From: Levilactobacillus namurensis
Lineage (GTDB): Bacteria > Bacillota > Bacilli > Lactobacillales > Lactobacillaceae
NCBI RefSeq assembly: GCF_032197885.1
Contig: NZ_CP134159.1
Coordinates: 2,232,001-2,296,000, forward strand
DNA length: 64,000 nucleotides
Reading direction: 5' to 3'
Shown: positions 1 through 9,637 of the stretch, piece after piece
Layout of the letters: the number at the start of each line of letters is the position of its first letter
Position numbering within the stretch: position 1 is the first letter of the stretch
Translations under genes and position numbers: made by a program
The notes under the pieces: generated by a model
The model's database searches: none
What the model was told of the DNA's origin: nothing
What the model saw: only the letters and a program-made list of their open reading frames with translations

Positions 1-1
1 G

Positions 2-112
2 TCGCGGGCGATGCACCACCTGACGTTGCTCAGTATTGGGCCCGTCTCCCCCCTGATTGCGTCCAGCAAGATTCCCCAAGATGACTTGCAGATTGAACAC
101 GAATTAAGTTAA
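2..112 (+). CDS. C-terminal fragment of an unrecognised protein
   Basis: An open frame enters from the left edge and stops at a TAA ending at 112. It gives about 36 residues ending in DLQIEHELS. It is the only long open frame on the plus strand here, and a hairpin follows it. The fragment is too short to assign to a family, and its start lies outside the window. Confidence 0.45.
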   Translation, partial: SRAMHHLTLLSIGPVSPLIASSKIPQDDLQIEHELS

Positions 113-194
113 TGACTGACCCTGAACCCGCGCTGCTGACCCGTTGTTGGATTGGTGGTGCGGGTTTTGTGACTTAATAATATTTATCGAATAA

Positions 195-230
195 TAAAGG
201 TTACCCGTTTTGATAAACAGGTAACCTTTA
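195..230. terminator. Hairpin terminator between the edge gene and the first MFS gene
   Basis: An 11-bp perfect inverted repeat (TAAAGGTTACC, 195-205, with GGTAACCTTTA, 220-230) closes a 14-nt loop. It lies just beyond the stop codon of the minus-strand MFS gene and is probably used from both sides. The T-tracts are short. Confidence 0.6.
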
Positions 231-238
231 TTTGAAGC

Positions 239-1513
239 TCACTTAACTTTTTTGATAAAGATAATCAGCACCGAACCAATAACTGCCATAGCACATGCGA
301 GAGGAAAAATCCCGCGATAGCCTACTATACCAATAATTGCCGCAGAAAAGATGGGGCCAAATACTTGGCCACCATTATTGGCCATATTCAACAGACCCAA
401 GTCTTTTGCTGCTGTTTTAGGATCTGGTAATACTTCAATATTCAACGCCTGATCAACAGAATTGTACATTCCCATCCCAATACCAACAATGGCCGCATAT
501 GCCAGCATTACCCACGGCTTCGTTGAAAACATCGGGACTAAGGAGCCAACCGCAATCAATCCCCCGGCAAAAATAACTGGAACTTTACGTTTACCTATCT
601 TATCTGATAACGGTCCCGCAAAGATACATAGCACAATTGCAGTTACCATCAGAATCATAGAAATCAGCGTCACATAACTCTGTAATTTACCACCATGCAA
701 TTTAATATAATCCGTTAAGATATACAACTGGTATCCAGATATTGCAAACGACGCCGTTTGAATCGCTAATTTCCCAAAAAGTGCCAAATAGAAATCCATG
801 GCTCCTTTAGTAGGAAACGCAAAGTTTTGGGAAAAGTTTTTAATCGTTACTTTTTCGACAGGCATATCTTTGGTGGACTTTTCGCGTAAAATTATAGCCG
901 CTAGTGGTCCTGAGAACAACGTTAAGACCGCCATCACAATAAATCCCGTGTAAGGAACTGGTAGAAATAAAGAAGCAAAAGCCTGACCACCATATTGACC
1001 TGCAGCCGATCCCAAAGCATAAACACTTGAAATCGTTCCACGATACTTAGGTGATGTTCTATCAGCAATTACCGCAATCAATGGGGCAACAATCATGTTC
1101 AGAAAAATCATATAGATACTATCTGATAGAATGACTTGCCATGCAGTAACACTCTTACCCCAAAATAGAATACAAATAGCTGTCCCAACAGACCCTAAAA
1201 CAATCCAAGGTGTTCTTCGTCCCCAACGTGACCGTGTCCGATCAGACAAAGCTCCTTCAACGATGTTAGCAATGGTGGAAACAATCATGGCACAGGTCGA
1301 CATTAAAGCGATAATTTCCGTTTTCTGTCCCGGATTTATTTTAGCCACTTGCTGTGGTACTAAGACACCGACCAATGCTAGGTACGGGCCTAACCACAAA
1401 ACTACACCTACTCCTAATGCAATTGCCGTTCTAACTGGAAACTTTTTTTGTTGAGCGTCATTAGGCGTTTGCCATGGGAGTAATTTTTGATCAATATTAC
1501 TTTTTACATCCAT
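239..1513 (-). CDS. MFS sugar transporter, module 1
   Basis: Membrane transporter of 424 residues with about 12 hydrophobic segments. The loop 2-3 motif SDRTRSRWGRRTPW (about residues 90-105) is typical of sugar:cation symporters of the GPH/SLC45-like MFS branch. A second block, EVLPDPKTAAKDLG near residue 365, is shared with the paralogue at 5014-6330. It lies 76 bp downstream of a GH42 gene on the same strand, so uptake of a galactoside for that enzyme is the natural inference. The ATG has a GAGAGG ribosome site 9 nt upstream. The gene is AT-richer than the region beyond 9.6 kb. Family call is firm, substrate unknown. Confidence 0.85.
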   Translation of the reverse strand: MDVKSNIDQKLLPWQTPNDAQQKKFPVRTAIALGVGVVLWLGPYLALVGVLVPQQVAKINPGQKTEIIALMSTCAMIVSTIANIVEGALSDRTRSRWGRRTPWIVLGSVGTAICILFWGKSVTAWQVILSDSIYMIFLNMIVAPLIAVIADRTSPKYRGTISSVYALGSAAGQYGGQAFASLFLPVPYTGFIVMAVLTLFSGPLAAIILREKSTKDMPVEKVTIKNFSQNFAFPTKGAMDFYLALFGKLAIQTASFAISGYQLYILTDYIKLHGGKLQSYVTLISMILMVTAIVLCIFAGPLSDKIGKRKVPVIFAGGLIAVGSLVPMFSTKPWVMLAYAAIVGIGMGMYNSVDQALNIEVLPDPKTAAKDLGLLNMANNGGQVFGPIFSAAIIGIVGYRGIFPLACAMAVIGSVLIIFIKKVK

Positions 1514-1589
1514 AATTATAACCTCTCAAAAGTATCCGCTGCTCATAGAAAACTTTTAAACTTCTTGATATTCCTAAGACAGCGTCTCC

Positions 1590-3692
1590 CTATTCTTGGG
1601 TTTTAAGAACCACAACATCCCATGCATGTAAGTTAACAGAAGTCAGCTTTTCTCCATCTTTAAGTGCTACACACGGTTCTGGAAGCTTTACCGTAACTGG
1701 CTTCCAATTCCAGTTAAACAAGAAATGAAGATGTTCACCCTTACCGTTAACAGCAGATGAATGCGTAACTGTTTCATAATTTGCAGTCCAAGTATCCTTT
1801 GATAGAAGGTAATCGAAAATAGAAGCTGCTAATTCCTTATTAGGAACTGTCCCAATCATCGTAACGCGACCCTTACCTGCCTCCGATGTTGTCATCAGTG
1901 GAAATTGCTTAAAGTGAGGATCATCGCTCGTTGCTAACACGGTTGAATCCTTTTTCTCTAAACAATCAATCCATTCCGTTGCAGCTGAACCTTCACGTAC
2001 TGGCATTGAATCCGTTCCATTAACCGCAACTTTACGACGCAAATTAGAGAATTCCTGGTATGACGTTCCTGCGTAATCGTCTAACTTAGCTGGTTTTGTC
2101 TCAAGACGTGCCCGAGCAAGACTATCCGCATAAGTCGACTTAGGTCCTAAGATAAGATGACCACCTGCTTCGATGTACTTACGAAGCCAATCAAGCAATC
2201 CATCAGAAGTAATGTAAATACCAGCAGCTAATAAAACTGGATGCGCAGTTACAAAGTCAGCGGGATCAATGACGAATTCGCCACTTTCCAAGTTCAATAA
2301 TTGCGAGTCGTGAATAAAGTTGACTTGCTTTCCTGAGATAAAGGCACCTTTATAGAAAGCAGCAATCATATGATTATATGCCTCTGGATTGCGCGTTTTA
2401 TGAGGATCCATTGTTGCATCTTCAGAAGTATATGGTTCAAATGATAATCCCCAACGAGACTCAACTGAATCTAAAATCGTAATATCAAAATCAGGTTTTA
2501 AGTCTAATACTTCACTACCAGCTTCAGATAATTCCTTTCCCAATTCCGATACTTCTCTGTAAACCCGACCCGGTTTCCGATCATGCGGAATAACACTTCC
2601 CCAATAGGTCTCAGTTCCAAAGTGCAGTTGCTGCCACTGCCAATATTCAATCATCTCAGCTCCACGAGAGATAAACTGCCATGCAGCTTGTCGCCACTGA
2701 CCATGGTAACCTGGGTAATTATCTCCTGCACCACCAATAGGACCACCATCTGTTTCAGCGACATAGTATGGTTGTTGCTTAATCGCATAAGAACGATCCG
2801 CTTGTAGAGCTAATTGACTTGGCCCACTAACAAACCAAGATTTAGGTGTATCTGGATTAGGTAGTTTCATCCCATCTTGCATATGGAAGTATAAATCTGT
2901 TGAAGCCACATCTAACTGCTTTCCTGATACGCCTTCATCAAATGCACTACGATCCAAAGCAACGTTCACAGTGATAAATTGATTGGCTGGTGCAATAGAC
3001 CGAATTACAGACCGTTGCCACTTCAACAAATCATCCGTCAACGAAGCCTGGTAACGGCGCCACTCAATATCATACTGTGGTTGGGCATTCCCTTCTGGCT
3101 TCCATAAATCATCCCATGTAGACAGCTCATGAGACCAATAAACCAATCCCCATTCTTTATTTAAATTTTCTACAGTTTGGTATTTATGACGTAGATAATC
3201 TTTAAATCCTTCGAATACATCATGCGAATAGTTTTGGAAAAGTCCCGGCTCATTATGTAATTGCCATCCAATCACTGCTGGATGATTAGCATAGCGCTCA
3301 ACAATCTTGCGAATAACTCGTTCAGCATAATAGCGGAATACCGGATGACTTAAACTATGTTCCTCACGTGACCCAAAATAATGAGGGTTCCCATTCTCAT
3401 CATGCAAGGCAATCTCAGGATACTTACGCACCAACCATTGTGGAATTGAGAACGTTGGAACACCTATAATGACATTAATTCCATTCTCTTGAGCCTTATC
3501 CAATACTGGTTCTAACCAATCTAGAGAAAAATGACCATCTTCTGGCTCCCAATGCGTCCAACTACCTTCACCTACTCGAATGACGTTCATGTGAGCATCA
3601 TGCATTAGTTGCATATCCTGGCTTAAATGGGGAGTTGGTTGGTACTCAGCATAATACGCAGATCCAAATAAGACACTTTTTTGTTTTGGCAT
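1590..3692 (-). CDS. GH42 beta-galactosidase, module 1
   Basis: Intracellular glycoside hydrolase of family 42, 700 residues, without signal peptide. The TIM barrel holds the acid/base Glu148 in QLHNEPG and the nucleophile Glu313 in YVAETDGG. The trimerisation and C-terminal beta domains follow from about residue 400. No Cys zinc cluster is present, as in other lactobacillar members. I start it at the ATG at 3692, preceded by AAAGGA at 10 nt; an in-frame start 33 nt upstream lacks such a site. It is the first gene of an operon with the MFS gene and diverges from an AraC gene. A cre site lies about 50 bp upstream. Exact substrate (galactan oligosaccharide, lactose or arabinopyranoside) is unknown. 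Confidence 0.92.
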   Translation of the reverse strand: MPKQKSVLFGSAYYAEYQPTPHLSQDMQLMHDAHMNVIRVGEGSWTHWEPEDGHFSLDWLEPVLDKAQENGINVIIGVPTFSIPQWLVRKYPEIALHDENGNPHYFGSREEHSLSHPVFRYYAERVIRKIVERYANHPAVIGWQLHNEPGLFQNYSHDVFEGFKDYLRHKYQTVENLNKEWGLVYWSHELSTWDDLWKPEGNAQPQYDIEWRRYQASLTDDLLKWQRSVIRSIAPANQFITVNVALDRSAFDEGVSGKQLDVASTDLYFHMQDGMKLPNPDTPKSWFVSGPSQLALQADRSYAIKQQPYYVAETDGGPIGGAGDNYPGYHGQWRQAAWQFISRGAEMIEYWQWQQLHFGTETYWGSVIPHDRKPGRVYREVSELGKELSEAGSEVLDLKPDFDITILDSVESRWGLSFEPYTSEDATMDPHKTRNPEAYNHMIAAFYKGAFISGKQVNFIHDSQLLNLESGEFVIDPADFVTAHPVLLAAGIYITSDGLLDWLRKYIEAGGHLILGPKSTYADSLARARLETKPAKLDDYAGTSYQEFSNLRRKVAVNGTDSMPVREGSAATEWIDCLEKKDSTVLATSDDPHFKQFPLMTTSEAGKGRVTMIGTVPNKELAASIFDYLLSKDTWTANYETVTHSSAVNGKGEHLHFLFNWNWKPVTVKLPEPCVALKDGEKLTSVNLHAWDVVVLKTQE

Positions 3693-3738
3693 ACATATCG
3701 TCCTTTCATAGTTAGAAGCAAGCACTTATTGCTTGAAT

Positions 3739-3752
3739 TTGTAAGCGCTTTA
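3739..3752. promoter_or_regulatory. cre site (CcpA) upstream of GH42 gene 1
   Basis: TTGTAAGCGCTTTA matches the catabolite-responsive element pattern around a central CG. It lies between the divergent GH42 and AraC starts, about 50 bp before the GH42 start codon. Glucose repression of the module is inferred. Confidence 0.65.
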
Positions 3753-3875
3753 TTTAACAAACTAACCATACCATCTACCTAGGATTCTTTACCATGACTC
3801 AAGATGCCACATTTATATCATCACATCACATTTCTTTCATTATCAATCGCAAAGTTATCATTAAACGTCTTCCGC

Positions 3876-3905
3876 TTGTAAGCCCTTTCTTAGGCTAGTT
3901 ATACT
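3876..3905 (+). promoter_or_regulatory. Promoter of AraC gene 1
   Basis: TTGTAA (3876-3881) and TATACT (3900-3905) are separated by 18 bp and precede the AraC start by about 50 bp. Confidence 0.5.
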
Positions 3906-3955
3906 GTACTTGTACTACGACTAACTTGTATTTAAATAGTAAGTGGGGGAAAAAT

Positions 3956-4948
3956 ATGCCAAAACTTTTAGAAAACGCTCATCGTCTCCCGGTCATCAAC
4001 TGGAATTACACTTTTTTTGGTGCTCATCTCCAAGATGTAGCCGAAAATTGGTCGTGGCCTAAAGAAAAGCATGCCGCTTTCGAGCTTATCTATGTCATAA
4101 AAGGAATTGAAGGTATCGACTACGGCGTATACTCTGATCGGCTTAAACAAGGTGATTTTGCAATTATTTCGCCTGGTACCCAGCATAGAGTATGGAGCAT
4201 TCAACATTTAACTTACTTTTGCTTCCACTTTGATCTCGATGAACCAACTTTCGAAGAACATCTTATTGCCAACTCTAAAGTTGTTTATCATAAAGACGAA
4301 AAAGTAAACAAGATTGTCACTCCTCAATTTCAACAGATGATTAGCTTAATCTCACCAAAAAATTTAGAAACTTATAACTTTATAGACAAAATGAAAATTC
4401 AAATTCTTTTATCTGATATTATTTTGAGCCTCTATAAAGGGATTGAACTTCCCTATCATCCCGGAAACATCTCAACCATGCAGTACGCTAAAATGATTCG
4501 TGTTCATATAAAAAAATCATTGCGTCAACAGGTTGATCAAGCTATCAATGATCCAAAGCAAGCTATTCAACTGCACAGTTCGAGTCTCATCTCTGATATC
4601 TGTCAACAATTAAATCTCAGTGTAGGATATGCATCCAAAATCTTTAAAAAATACTACGGAAGCTCGCCTAAGTCCTATTTATCAGATATTAAAAAAGAAA
4701 TCGCCCAACAACTACTGTTGAAGCCCCAATTTGACATTAACCAAATTAGCCAATTACTGGGTTATAAAAATCCAGCAAATTTTAGCAGACAGTTTAAAAT
4801 ATGGACAGGTATGTCTCCACGTCAATTTAGGATTCGCAAGGTTAGTCATTTCGTTGATCAACGACTATTTAGTGAGAACTTCCCTACATTTCCAAAAGAT
4901 AAAATGAACGATTCACAGTTTAAAAAGGATTTTTGGAATAGCATCTAA
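3956..4948 (+). CDS. AraC-family regulator, module 1
   Basis: Transcription factor of 330 residues. The N-terminal cupin-type sensor (about 20-120) includes SPGTQHRVW. The C-terminal double helix-turn-helix (about 200-300) ends in the AraC signature KNPANFSRQFKIWTGMSPRQFR. I start it at the ATG at 3956, which has AAGTGGGGG about 7 nt upstream; an in-frame start 30 nt earlier has no such site. It diverges from the GH42/MFS pair and probably activates it in response to a sugar. The paralogue at 8569 shares the N-terminal pattern W-N-T-FFGAH. The sensor ligand is unknown. Confidence 0.85.
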   Translation: MPKLLENAHRLPVINWNYTFFGAHLQDVAENWSWPKEKHAAFELIYVIKGIEGIDYGVYSDRLKQGDFAIISPGTQHRVWSIQHLTYFCFHFDLDEPTFEEHLIANSKVVYHKDEKVNKIVTPQFQQMISLISPKNLETYNFIDKMKIQILLSDIILSLYKGIELPYHPGNISTMQYAKMIRVHIKKSLRQQVDQAINDPKQAIQLHSSSLISDICQQLNLSVGYASKIFKKYYGSSPKSYLSDIKKEIAQQLLLKPQFDINQISQLLGYKNPANFSRQFKIWTGMSPRQFRIRKVSHFVDQRLFSENFPTFPKDKMNDSQFKKDFWNSI

Positions 4949-5005
4949 TAAAATAATGCCCCAGCAACGTCGTCTCTCCAACAACGTCACTGAGGCATTA
5001 TTTTA
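4949..5005. terminator. Bidirectional terminator between modules
   Basis: TAAAATAATGCC (4949-4960) pairs with GGCATTATTTTA (4994-5005), with further internal pairing. It serves the AraC gene on plus and the MFS gene on minus; its A/T ends supply T-tracts in both directions. Confidence 0.8.
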
Positions 5006-5013
5006 TACACGTT

Positions 5014-6330
5014 CTAAACCGTCTTATGTTCATTAATCATAAGTACCAAACCTGCTCCCACAAGAGCAATGACCGAAAGGAACGGTAAGATTGGTAAATA
5101 ATGTTCTCCTACCATACTAAATAGCAATGCGCCCAGTACTGGCGCTAAAATTTGAGCACCAGTATTCGCAAAGTTCAAAATCCCTAAATCCTTAGCCGCA
5201 GTTTCCGGATCAGGTAAAACTTCCAAGTTTAAAGCTTGATCAACCGAACTGAAGATTCCTGATCCCGTACCCGCGATAACACCATACAAAATCATAGTTG
5301 TTGGTGATTTAAACAAAAATGGTAGTACCGTTCCAGAAGCAATAAGTAACGCTGCAAAAGCAACTACCCATTTACGGGTCTTCAGCTTATCCGAAACTGG
5401 ACCTGCTGTTGAAGAAAAGATAATTGCTGTGACCATTGTCGCCGTTCCCATTAAAGAAATATACTTTCCCGACTCAGTACTTCCTAAACTCATCCCACTG
5501 GTCAAGAAGAAAACTTGGTATGTGGCGAAAGCCGTAGTAGCAATCGTAATCATCATCTTGCCAAACAACGCTAGGTAGAAATTACGTACCTTGTGAATAG
5601 GAAATACAAAGGCCTTAACAAATCCACTTAAATCTAAACGTTCCTTAGGCATATTAAGACTTGATTTTTCTTTAAGTAAAATGGCCGCAATTGGACCCGA
5701 AAGAAGAATCAGCAGAGCAAATACAAAGTACCCCGTATTAACTAGCCCGGGGTTGCTGTTACTTAAAAATCGACCCCCTACTACTGGACCACCGTACTGT
5801 CCAATAACAAATCCAATGGCATAAATGGACGAAATAGTTCCACGATGTTGGGGTGCAACCTGATCTGCAATAACTGCCAATAATGGGGCAACAATCATAT
5901 TAATGAAGGTCTGAATTCCACACCACAACGCAATAAAAACTGGTAACTGTTGCACTGTATTTATCATACCTAACCCTACCATTACGGCAGCCGTCAAGAA
6001 AGAACCTACCACAATCCATGGTGTTCTTCGTCCCCACCGTGAGCGAGTTCGGTCTGATAGCGCTCCAATAATAATTGTCGTAATAGTTGATACAATCGCA
6101 CCAATTGTTCCTAAGAGTGCCAAGAAATTATTAACTTTTGCCCCAGCACCTCCCATGATATTAGCCAATTTTGCTGGATTCAAGATCGAACTAACACCAT
6201 TAAACGGTCCTAACCACAGTAATACCCCGATTGATACCGCAATTCCCACAGACATTGGAATCTTAGGCTGCTGTTCATTGGTTACATCTGCTTGCCACTT
6301 TGGAGATTCAGTAGCTTCTTGAGTCTTCAT
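5014..6330 (-). CDS. MFS sugar transporter, module 2
   Basis: Paralogue of the transporter at 239-1513: 438 residues, about 12 membrane segments, the same SDRTRSRWGRRTPW loop and EVLPDPETAAKDLG block. It starts 5 nt after the stop of the GH42 gene upstream, with GAGGG 9 nt before its ATG, so the two are translated from one message. Import of the GH42 substrate is inferred. The two transporters differ clearly in loops and N-terminus, so the duplication is old or the modules arrived separately. Confidence 0.85.
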   Translation of the reverse strand: MKTQEATESPKWQADVTNEQQPKIPMSVGIAVSIGVLLWLGPFNGVSSILNPAKLANIMGGAGAKVNNFLALLGTIGAIVSTITTIIIGALSDRTRSRWGRRTPWIVVGSFLTAAVMVGLGMINTVQQLPVFIALWCGIQTFINMIVAPLLAVIADQVAPQHRGTISSIYAIGFVIGQYGGPVVGGRFLSNSNPGLVNTGYFVFALLILLSGPIAAILLKEKSSLNMPKERLDLSGFVKAFVFPIHKVRNFYLALFGKMMITIATTAFATYQVFFLTSGMSLGSTESGKYISLMGTATMVTAIIFSSTAGPVSDKLKTRKWVVAFAALLIASGTVLPFLFKSPTTMILYGVIAGTGSGIFSSVDQALNLEVLPDPETAAKDLGILNFANTGAQILAPVLGALLFSMVGEHYLPILPFLSVIALVGAGLVLMINEHKTV

Positions 6331-6335
6331 TTTAC

Positions 6336-8414
6336 TTAACCCTCTTCACCTGTAGTTTTAAAAATACGTACTGACCATGGTTCTAATTCAAATTTATCTC
6401 CTATGCCTAACTCCACGTGTTGCTTAAGTTCAATCCCCTTTTCTGATTGATAAGCGACTGTTTGCCGGTCATTTGAATAATTAAAGTAGAAATCTAAGAC
6501 ATTACCATCTGATTCAATTAGCCTCTTGTTAATGATGGGGAAAGTTTGTGATTGACGCGGACCCCATAAACCAATTTTTTTCAGAATATAACCATATAGT
6601 TTAGAAAGTGTGCTTTCATTTACATATGTCCCTACATAATATGTGCAACCTTTGCCGAAGTGATTCTCCGTAATGGCAGCATACTTTCCCCAATAAGGAT
6701 GACCATACATTGCCAGCGCCTTGCCTGTTGTTGGCGTTAATAGCTCAGACCAATATTTAACTGGTTCTTGTTTAACATCCTCTAGACCATTAGTTCCAGT
6801 AATCGTCATTGGCTTAGAAGGTTTATCAGTCGCGTAGTTTCTATCAGGTTCAACAAACAACTCATACTCAGCACCAACTGATTTAGAAATTAACGCTGGC
6901 TGAGTAGCGGTTCGCACTTTTACATTTTGATTGGCAAAACCTGAACGGAACGAGTAAATAACTGTTCCTCCCTGCTCTGCAAAACGATTAAGTTGCTCCA
7001 ATTCATCGTCAGTCGCAGAATACAGCATTGGAACGATCAACAAATCATAATTAGCGACACTAATTCTTTTATCTCCAACTTGTAAGATATCTGTCTCCAC
7101 ATTTAATTTATAAAGTGGGTCATAGTACGAACGTAGCACGTCGTTATATTGATGTTCCGAAGTTCGGTCAAAAGCTGTGCCCTTATAGGGGAACCAATCT
7201 ACCGCACTTAAAGATTGATTACTTACAACAAAAGCTACCCGGTTATTCTTATGAGTATTAATAAACTCATTACCGAATGAAGCAAGATTCTTACCAATTG
7301 TTTTTGCCTCTTTATACACTGGATTAGGTTTAAAATCATGACTTAGTAAGCCCTTCCAATACGTTTCATAACCATTATGAATTGAGTGCCAATGCCAGTA
7401 CTCAATCATGTTTGCCCCTGATGCAATGTGTGAATACGCTTGTAATGTTAATTGTCCAGGATACGGGACCCAGCTCTTAAAGGCTTGCGCTTCCGTCTCC
7501 ATTACGATGTAATTATTGTCCTTAGTTGATCTTTCAACATCCCCAGCAAAAGATGTTTCTATTCCCGTCAGATTATCTTGTGACGGGTGATAAATATCTA
7601 CAGAAGTAACATCAAATATCTTCGAAGCATCATAGTGATTAACATCTGGTTGCAATCCATAAGAATAACCTCGCCACTCCATATCAAAGTTATTAGTTAC
7701 AAATTGATCATCGCGTTTGTAGTCACATACTAAATCAGTTTGCCATTTTAGAAAATCTACAACCAAGTGGCGTTTGAATTCTTCAAAAGCAGCTCCTAAG
7801 CTTCCATTAATCGTAGAATTAACTGGTGGAAAATCTTCCCAAGCATTAATTCGGTTACTCCAATAGTCCAGCCCATAAGCAGAATTTAACTCATCTAAAT
7901 TCCCATTAAACTTTTTCTTTAACCATTTTTGGAAACTTACATAAACGTTATGACTACTGGTGTTATAGTGTTTCGTTTCGTTATCAACCTGAAATCCGAT
8001 AACATTAGGCTTATCCGCTGTCCGTTTAATCATTTTTCTAATGATTCGTTCTGCTAAGCTACGATAAACCGGACTTGTAATATCCATAATTTGTCGAGCA
8101 CCATACTGTCGCTTCCCCGACTGATCTGTAACTAGCACTTCGGGATATTTTTTAGCCATCCAAGTAGGAATTGCATACGTTGGCGTGCCAATAATAACGC
8201 TGATATTAGCTCGTCCCATCGCCTCTACAACTTTATCCAATTTGCTAAAATCAAATATTCCCTCTTGTGGTTCGTAGGTGCTCCAGGTACTTTCGCCAAT
8301 TCTTACAACATTAATGTTAGCGGCCTTCATCATTTTTATATCTTCATCTAAGCGATCGTATGGCAAATACTCATAATAATAAGCAGCTCCATATAAAAAA
8401 TGTTTAAACTTCAT
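6336..8414 (-). CDS. GH42 beta-galactosidase, module 2
   Basis: Second GH42 enzyme, 692 residues, intracellular. Acid/base Glu146 lies in QVDNET and nucleophile Glu306 in IVMETEAQ. WHWHSIHNG near residue 345 matches WQWQQLHFG of the first enzyme. No zinc Cys cluster is visible. It is the promoter-proximal gene of a GH42-MFS pair and diverges from an AraC gene; a cre site lies about 25 bp before its start. The two GH42 proteins are well diverged, which suggests different galactoside substrates rather than redundancy. Specificity cannot be read from sequence. Confidence 0.92.
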   Translation of the reverse strand: MKFKHFLYGAAYYYEYLPYDRLDEDIKMMKAANINVVRIGESTWSTYEPQEGIFDFSKLDKVVEAMGRANISVIIGTPTYAIPTWMAKKYPEVLVTDQSGKRQYGARQIMDITSPVYRSLAERIIRKMIKRTADKPNVIGFQVDNETKHYNTSSHNVYVSFQKWLKKKFNGNLDELNSAYGLDYWSNRINAWEDFPPVNSTINGSLGAAFEEFKRHLVVDFLKWQTDLVCDYKRDDQFVTNNFDMEWRGYSYGLQPDVNHYDASKIFDVTSVDIYHPSQDNLTGIETSFAGDVERSTKDNNYIVMETEAQAFKSWVPYPGQLTLQAYSHIASGANMIEYWHWHSIHNGYETYWKGLLSHDFKPNPVYKEAKTIGKNLASFGNEFINTHKNNRVAFVVSNQSLSAVDWFPYKGTAFDRTSEHQYNDVLRSYYDPLYKLNVETDILQVGDKRISVANYDLLIVPMLYSATDDELEQLNRFAEQGGTVIYSFRSGFANQNVKVRTATQPALISKSVGAEYELFVEPDRNYATDKPSKPMTITGTNGLEDVKQEPVKYWSELLTPTTGKALAMYGHPYWGKYAAITENHFGKGCTYYVGTYVNESTLSKLYGYILKKIGLWGPRQSQTFPIINKRLIESDGNVLDFYFNYSNDRQTVAYQSEKGIELKQHVELGIGDKFELEPWSVRIFKTTGEEG

Positions 8415-8437
8415 TGCTTTTTACACCCTTCCTTTTT

Positions 8438-8451
8438 AGAAAACGCTTTCT
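8438..8451. promoter_or_regulatory. cre site (CcpA) upstream of GH42 gene 2
   Basis: AGAAAACGCTTTCT is a near-perfect palindrome with the central CG of a cre site. It lies between the divergent GH42 and AraC genes, close to the GH42 start. Confidence 0.7.
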
Positions 8452-8507
8452 TTATTCGTAATTTAGTATCGCTTTTCTAGTTGTTTAAGTATATGGGAGA
8501 AATCGCC

Positions 8508-8536
8508 TTGAATTTATCCATATATGACTTTATGAT
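8508..8536 (+). promoter_or_regulatory. Promoter of AraC gene 2
   Basis: TTGAAT (8508-8513) and TATGAT (8531-8536) are spaced by 17 bp, about 30 bp before the likely TTG start of the AraC gene. Confidence 0.6.
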
Positions 8537-8568
8537 AAAAACAAAATAATACATTCGTGGTGATAAAC

Positions 8569-9453
8569 TTGGACTTTTTGAAAAATGCAAAAAAAATTCC
8601 AGCGCTAGACTGGAACTTAACGTTTTTTGGAGCTCATGAACAACAAGTTGCCGATAGTTGGATTGTGCCTTTTGAAAAACATTACGCTTTTGAGTGTATC
8701 TATATCCTAGACGGACAAGAATTTGCTAAAATTTACGATAATATTTATACGTTAAAAACCGGAGATTTTTTAATCATACCACCTGAATTCTTACACCAAG
8801 TATGGGCTGACTATAATTTAAAATATTTTTGCTTTCATTTTGATATTGATGATCCTACTTTAAAGGTTCAATTAATAAAGGGACTTAATTTCCACTACCC
8901 AAAGAAAAGTAGCCTCACGACTAATTTAAAATCCCATCTTTTAAAATTAGATGCATTAGCCTCTCTTTCTTCATATGATTTTGATACCAAGATGATCATC
9001 CAAATAGAACTTTCAAAAATCCTTCAAATTTTTTACCAATCTACAGAATCTCCGCAAAATAGTAATGCCACCACTAGCACCGAATACGCTAGAATTATGG
9101 CAGATTTTCTAAAAGAGAAAATGATAAATCAGGTTTTATCTTATATAAAAAACGGACACCTATCAGACACTGAACTTGCTACAGTCTCTGCATCAATTCA
9201 GAAAGTAGGTATTAGCTCTGGATACGGCTTCAGAATTTTTAAAGAAACATTCGGTATTTCGCCTCGTCAGTATCTTTCAAAACTAAAAATTAACGAAGCA
9301 AAAAAATTGCTAGTGAAACCACAATATTCGATTAACGATATTAGTGAAGCTCTCGGTTACACAAGTGTTGCTAATTTTAGTCGCCAGTTTAAAAGATGGG
9401 TTAAAATATCCCCTTCAAGTTTTAGAAAAACCGGAAATATTCCAAAATGGTAA
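8569..9453 (+). CDS. AraC-family regulator, module 2
   Basis: AraC-type regulator of about 294 residues. The cupin sensor is N-terminal (about 10-110, with PPEFLHQVW) and the double helix-turn-helix is C-terminal (about 190-290, with SVANFSRQFKRW). I prefer the TTG at 8569, because it aligns with the start of the paralogue and follows GTGGTGAT; a GTG at 8557 has no ribosome site and would sit very near the predicted transcript start. It diverges from the second GH42/MFS pair and is probably its activator. Sequence is strongly AT-rich. Ligand unknown. Confidence 0.82.
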   Translation: MDFLKNAKKIPALDWNLTFFGAHEQQVADSWIVPFEKHYAFECIYILDGQEFAKIYDNIYTLKTGDFLIIPPEFLHQVWADYNLKYFCFHFDIDDPTLKVQLIKGLNFHYPKKSSLTTNLKSHLLKLDALASLSSYDFDTKMIIQIELSKILQIFYQSTESPQNSNATTSTEYARIMADFLKEKMINQVLSYIKNGHLSDTELATVSASIQKVGISSGYGFRIFKETFGISPRQYLSKLKINEAKKLLVKPQYSINDISEALGYTSVANFSRQFKRWVKISPSSFRKTGNIPKW

Positions 9454-9559
9454 ATCATAAAAGGATAAAATAATGACATCCTTGTCCAAATTCATTCAAA
9501 AAATTAATCTGTTACTTTATAAATATTGTTTTATCCAATTGAAGGAAGTGCCCATTATC

Positions 9560-9589
9560 TTTACATAACCAACACCATCCCATTACATT
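9560..9589 (+). promoter_or_regulatory. Possible promoter of phosphatase gene 1
   Basis: TTTACA (9560-9565) and TACATT (9584-9589) are 18 bp apart, upstream of the AGGAGG ribosome site of the phosphatase gene. The -10 match is weak. Confidence 0.35.
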
Positions 9590-9637
9590 GACCTGATAAT
9601 CTTGCTATGTACCCAAATAAGAGGAGGAGTCAATGTT

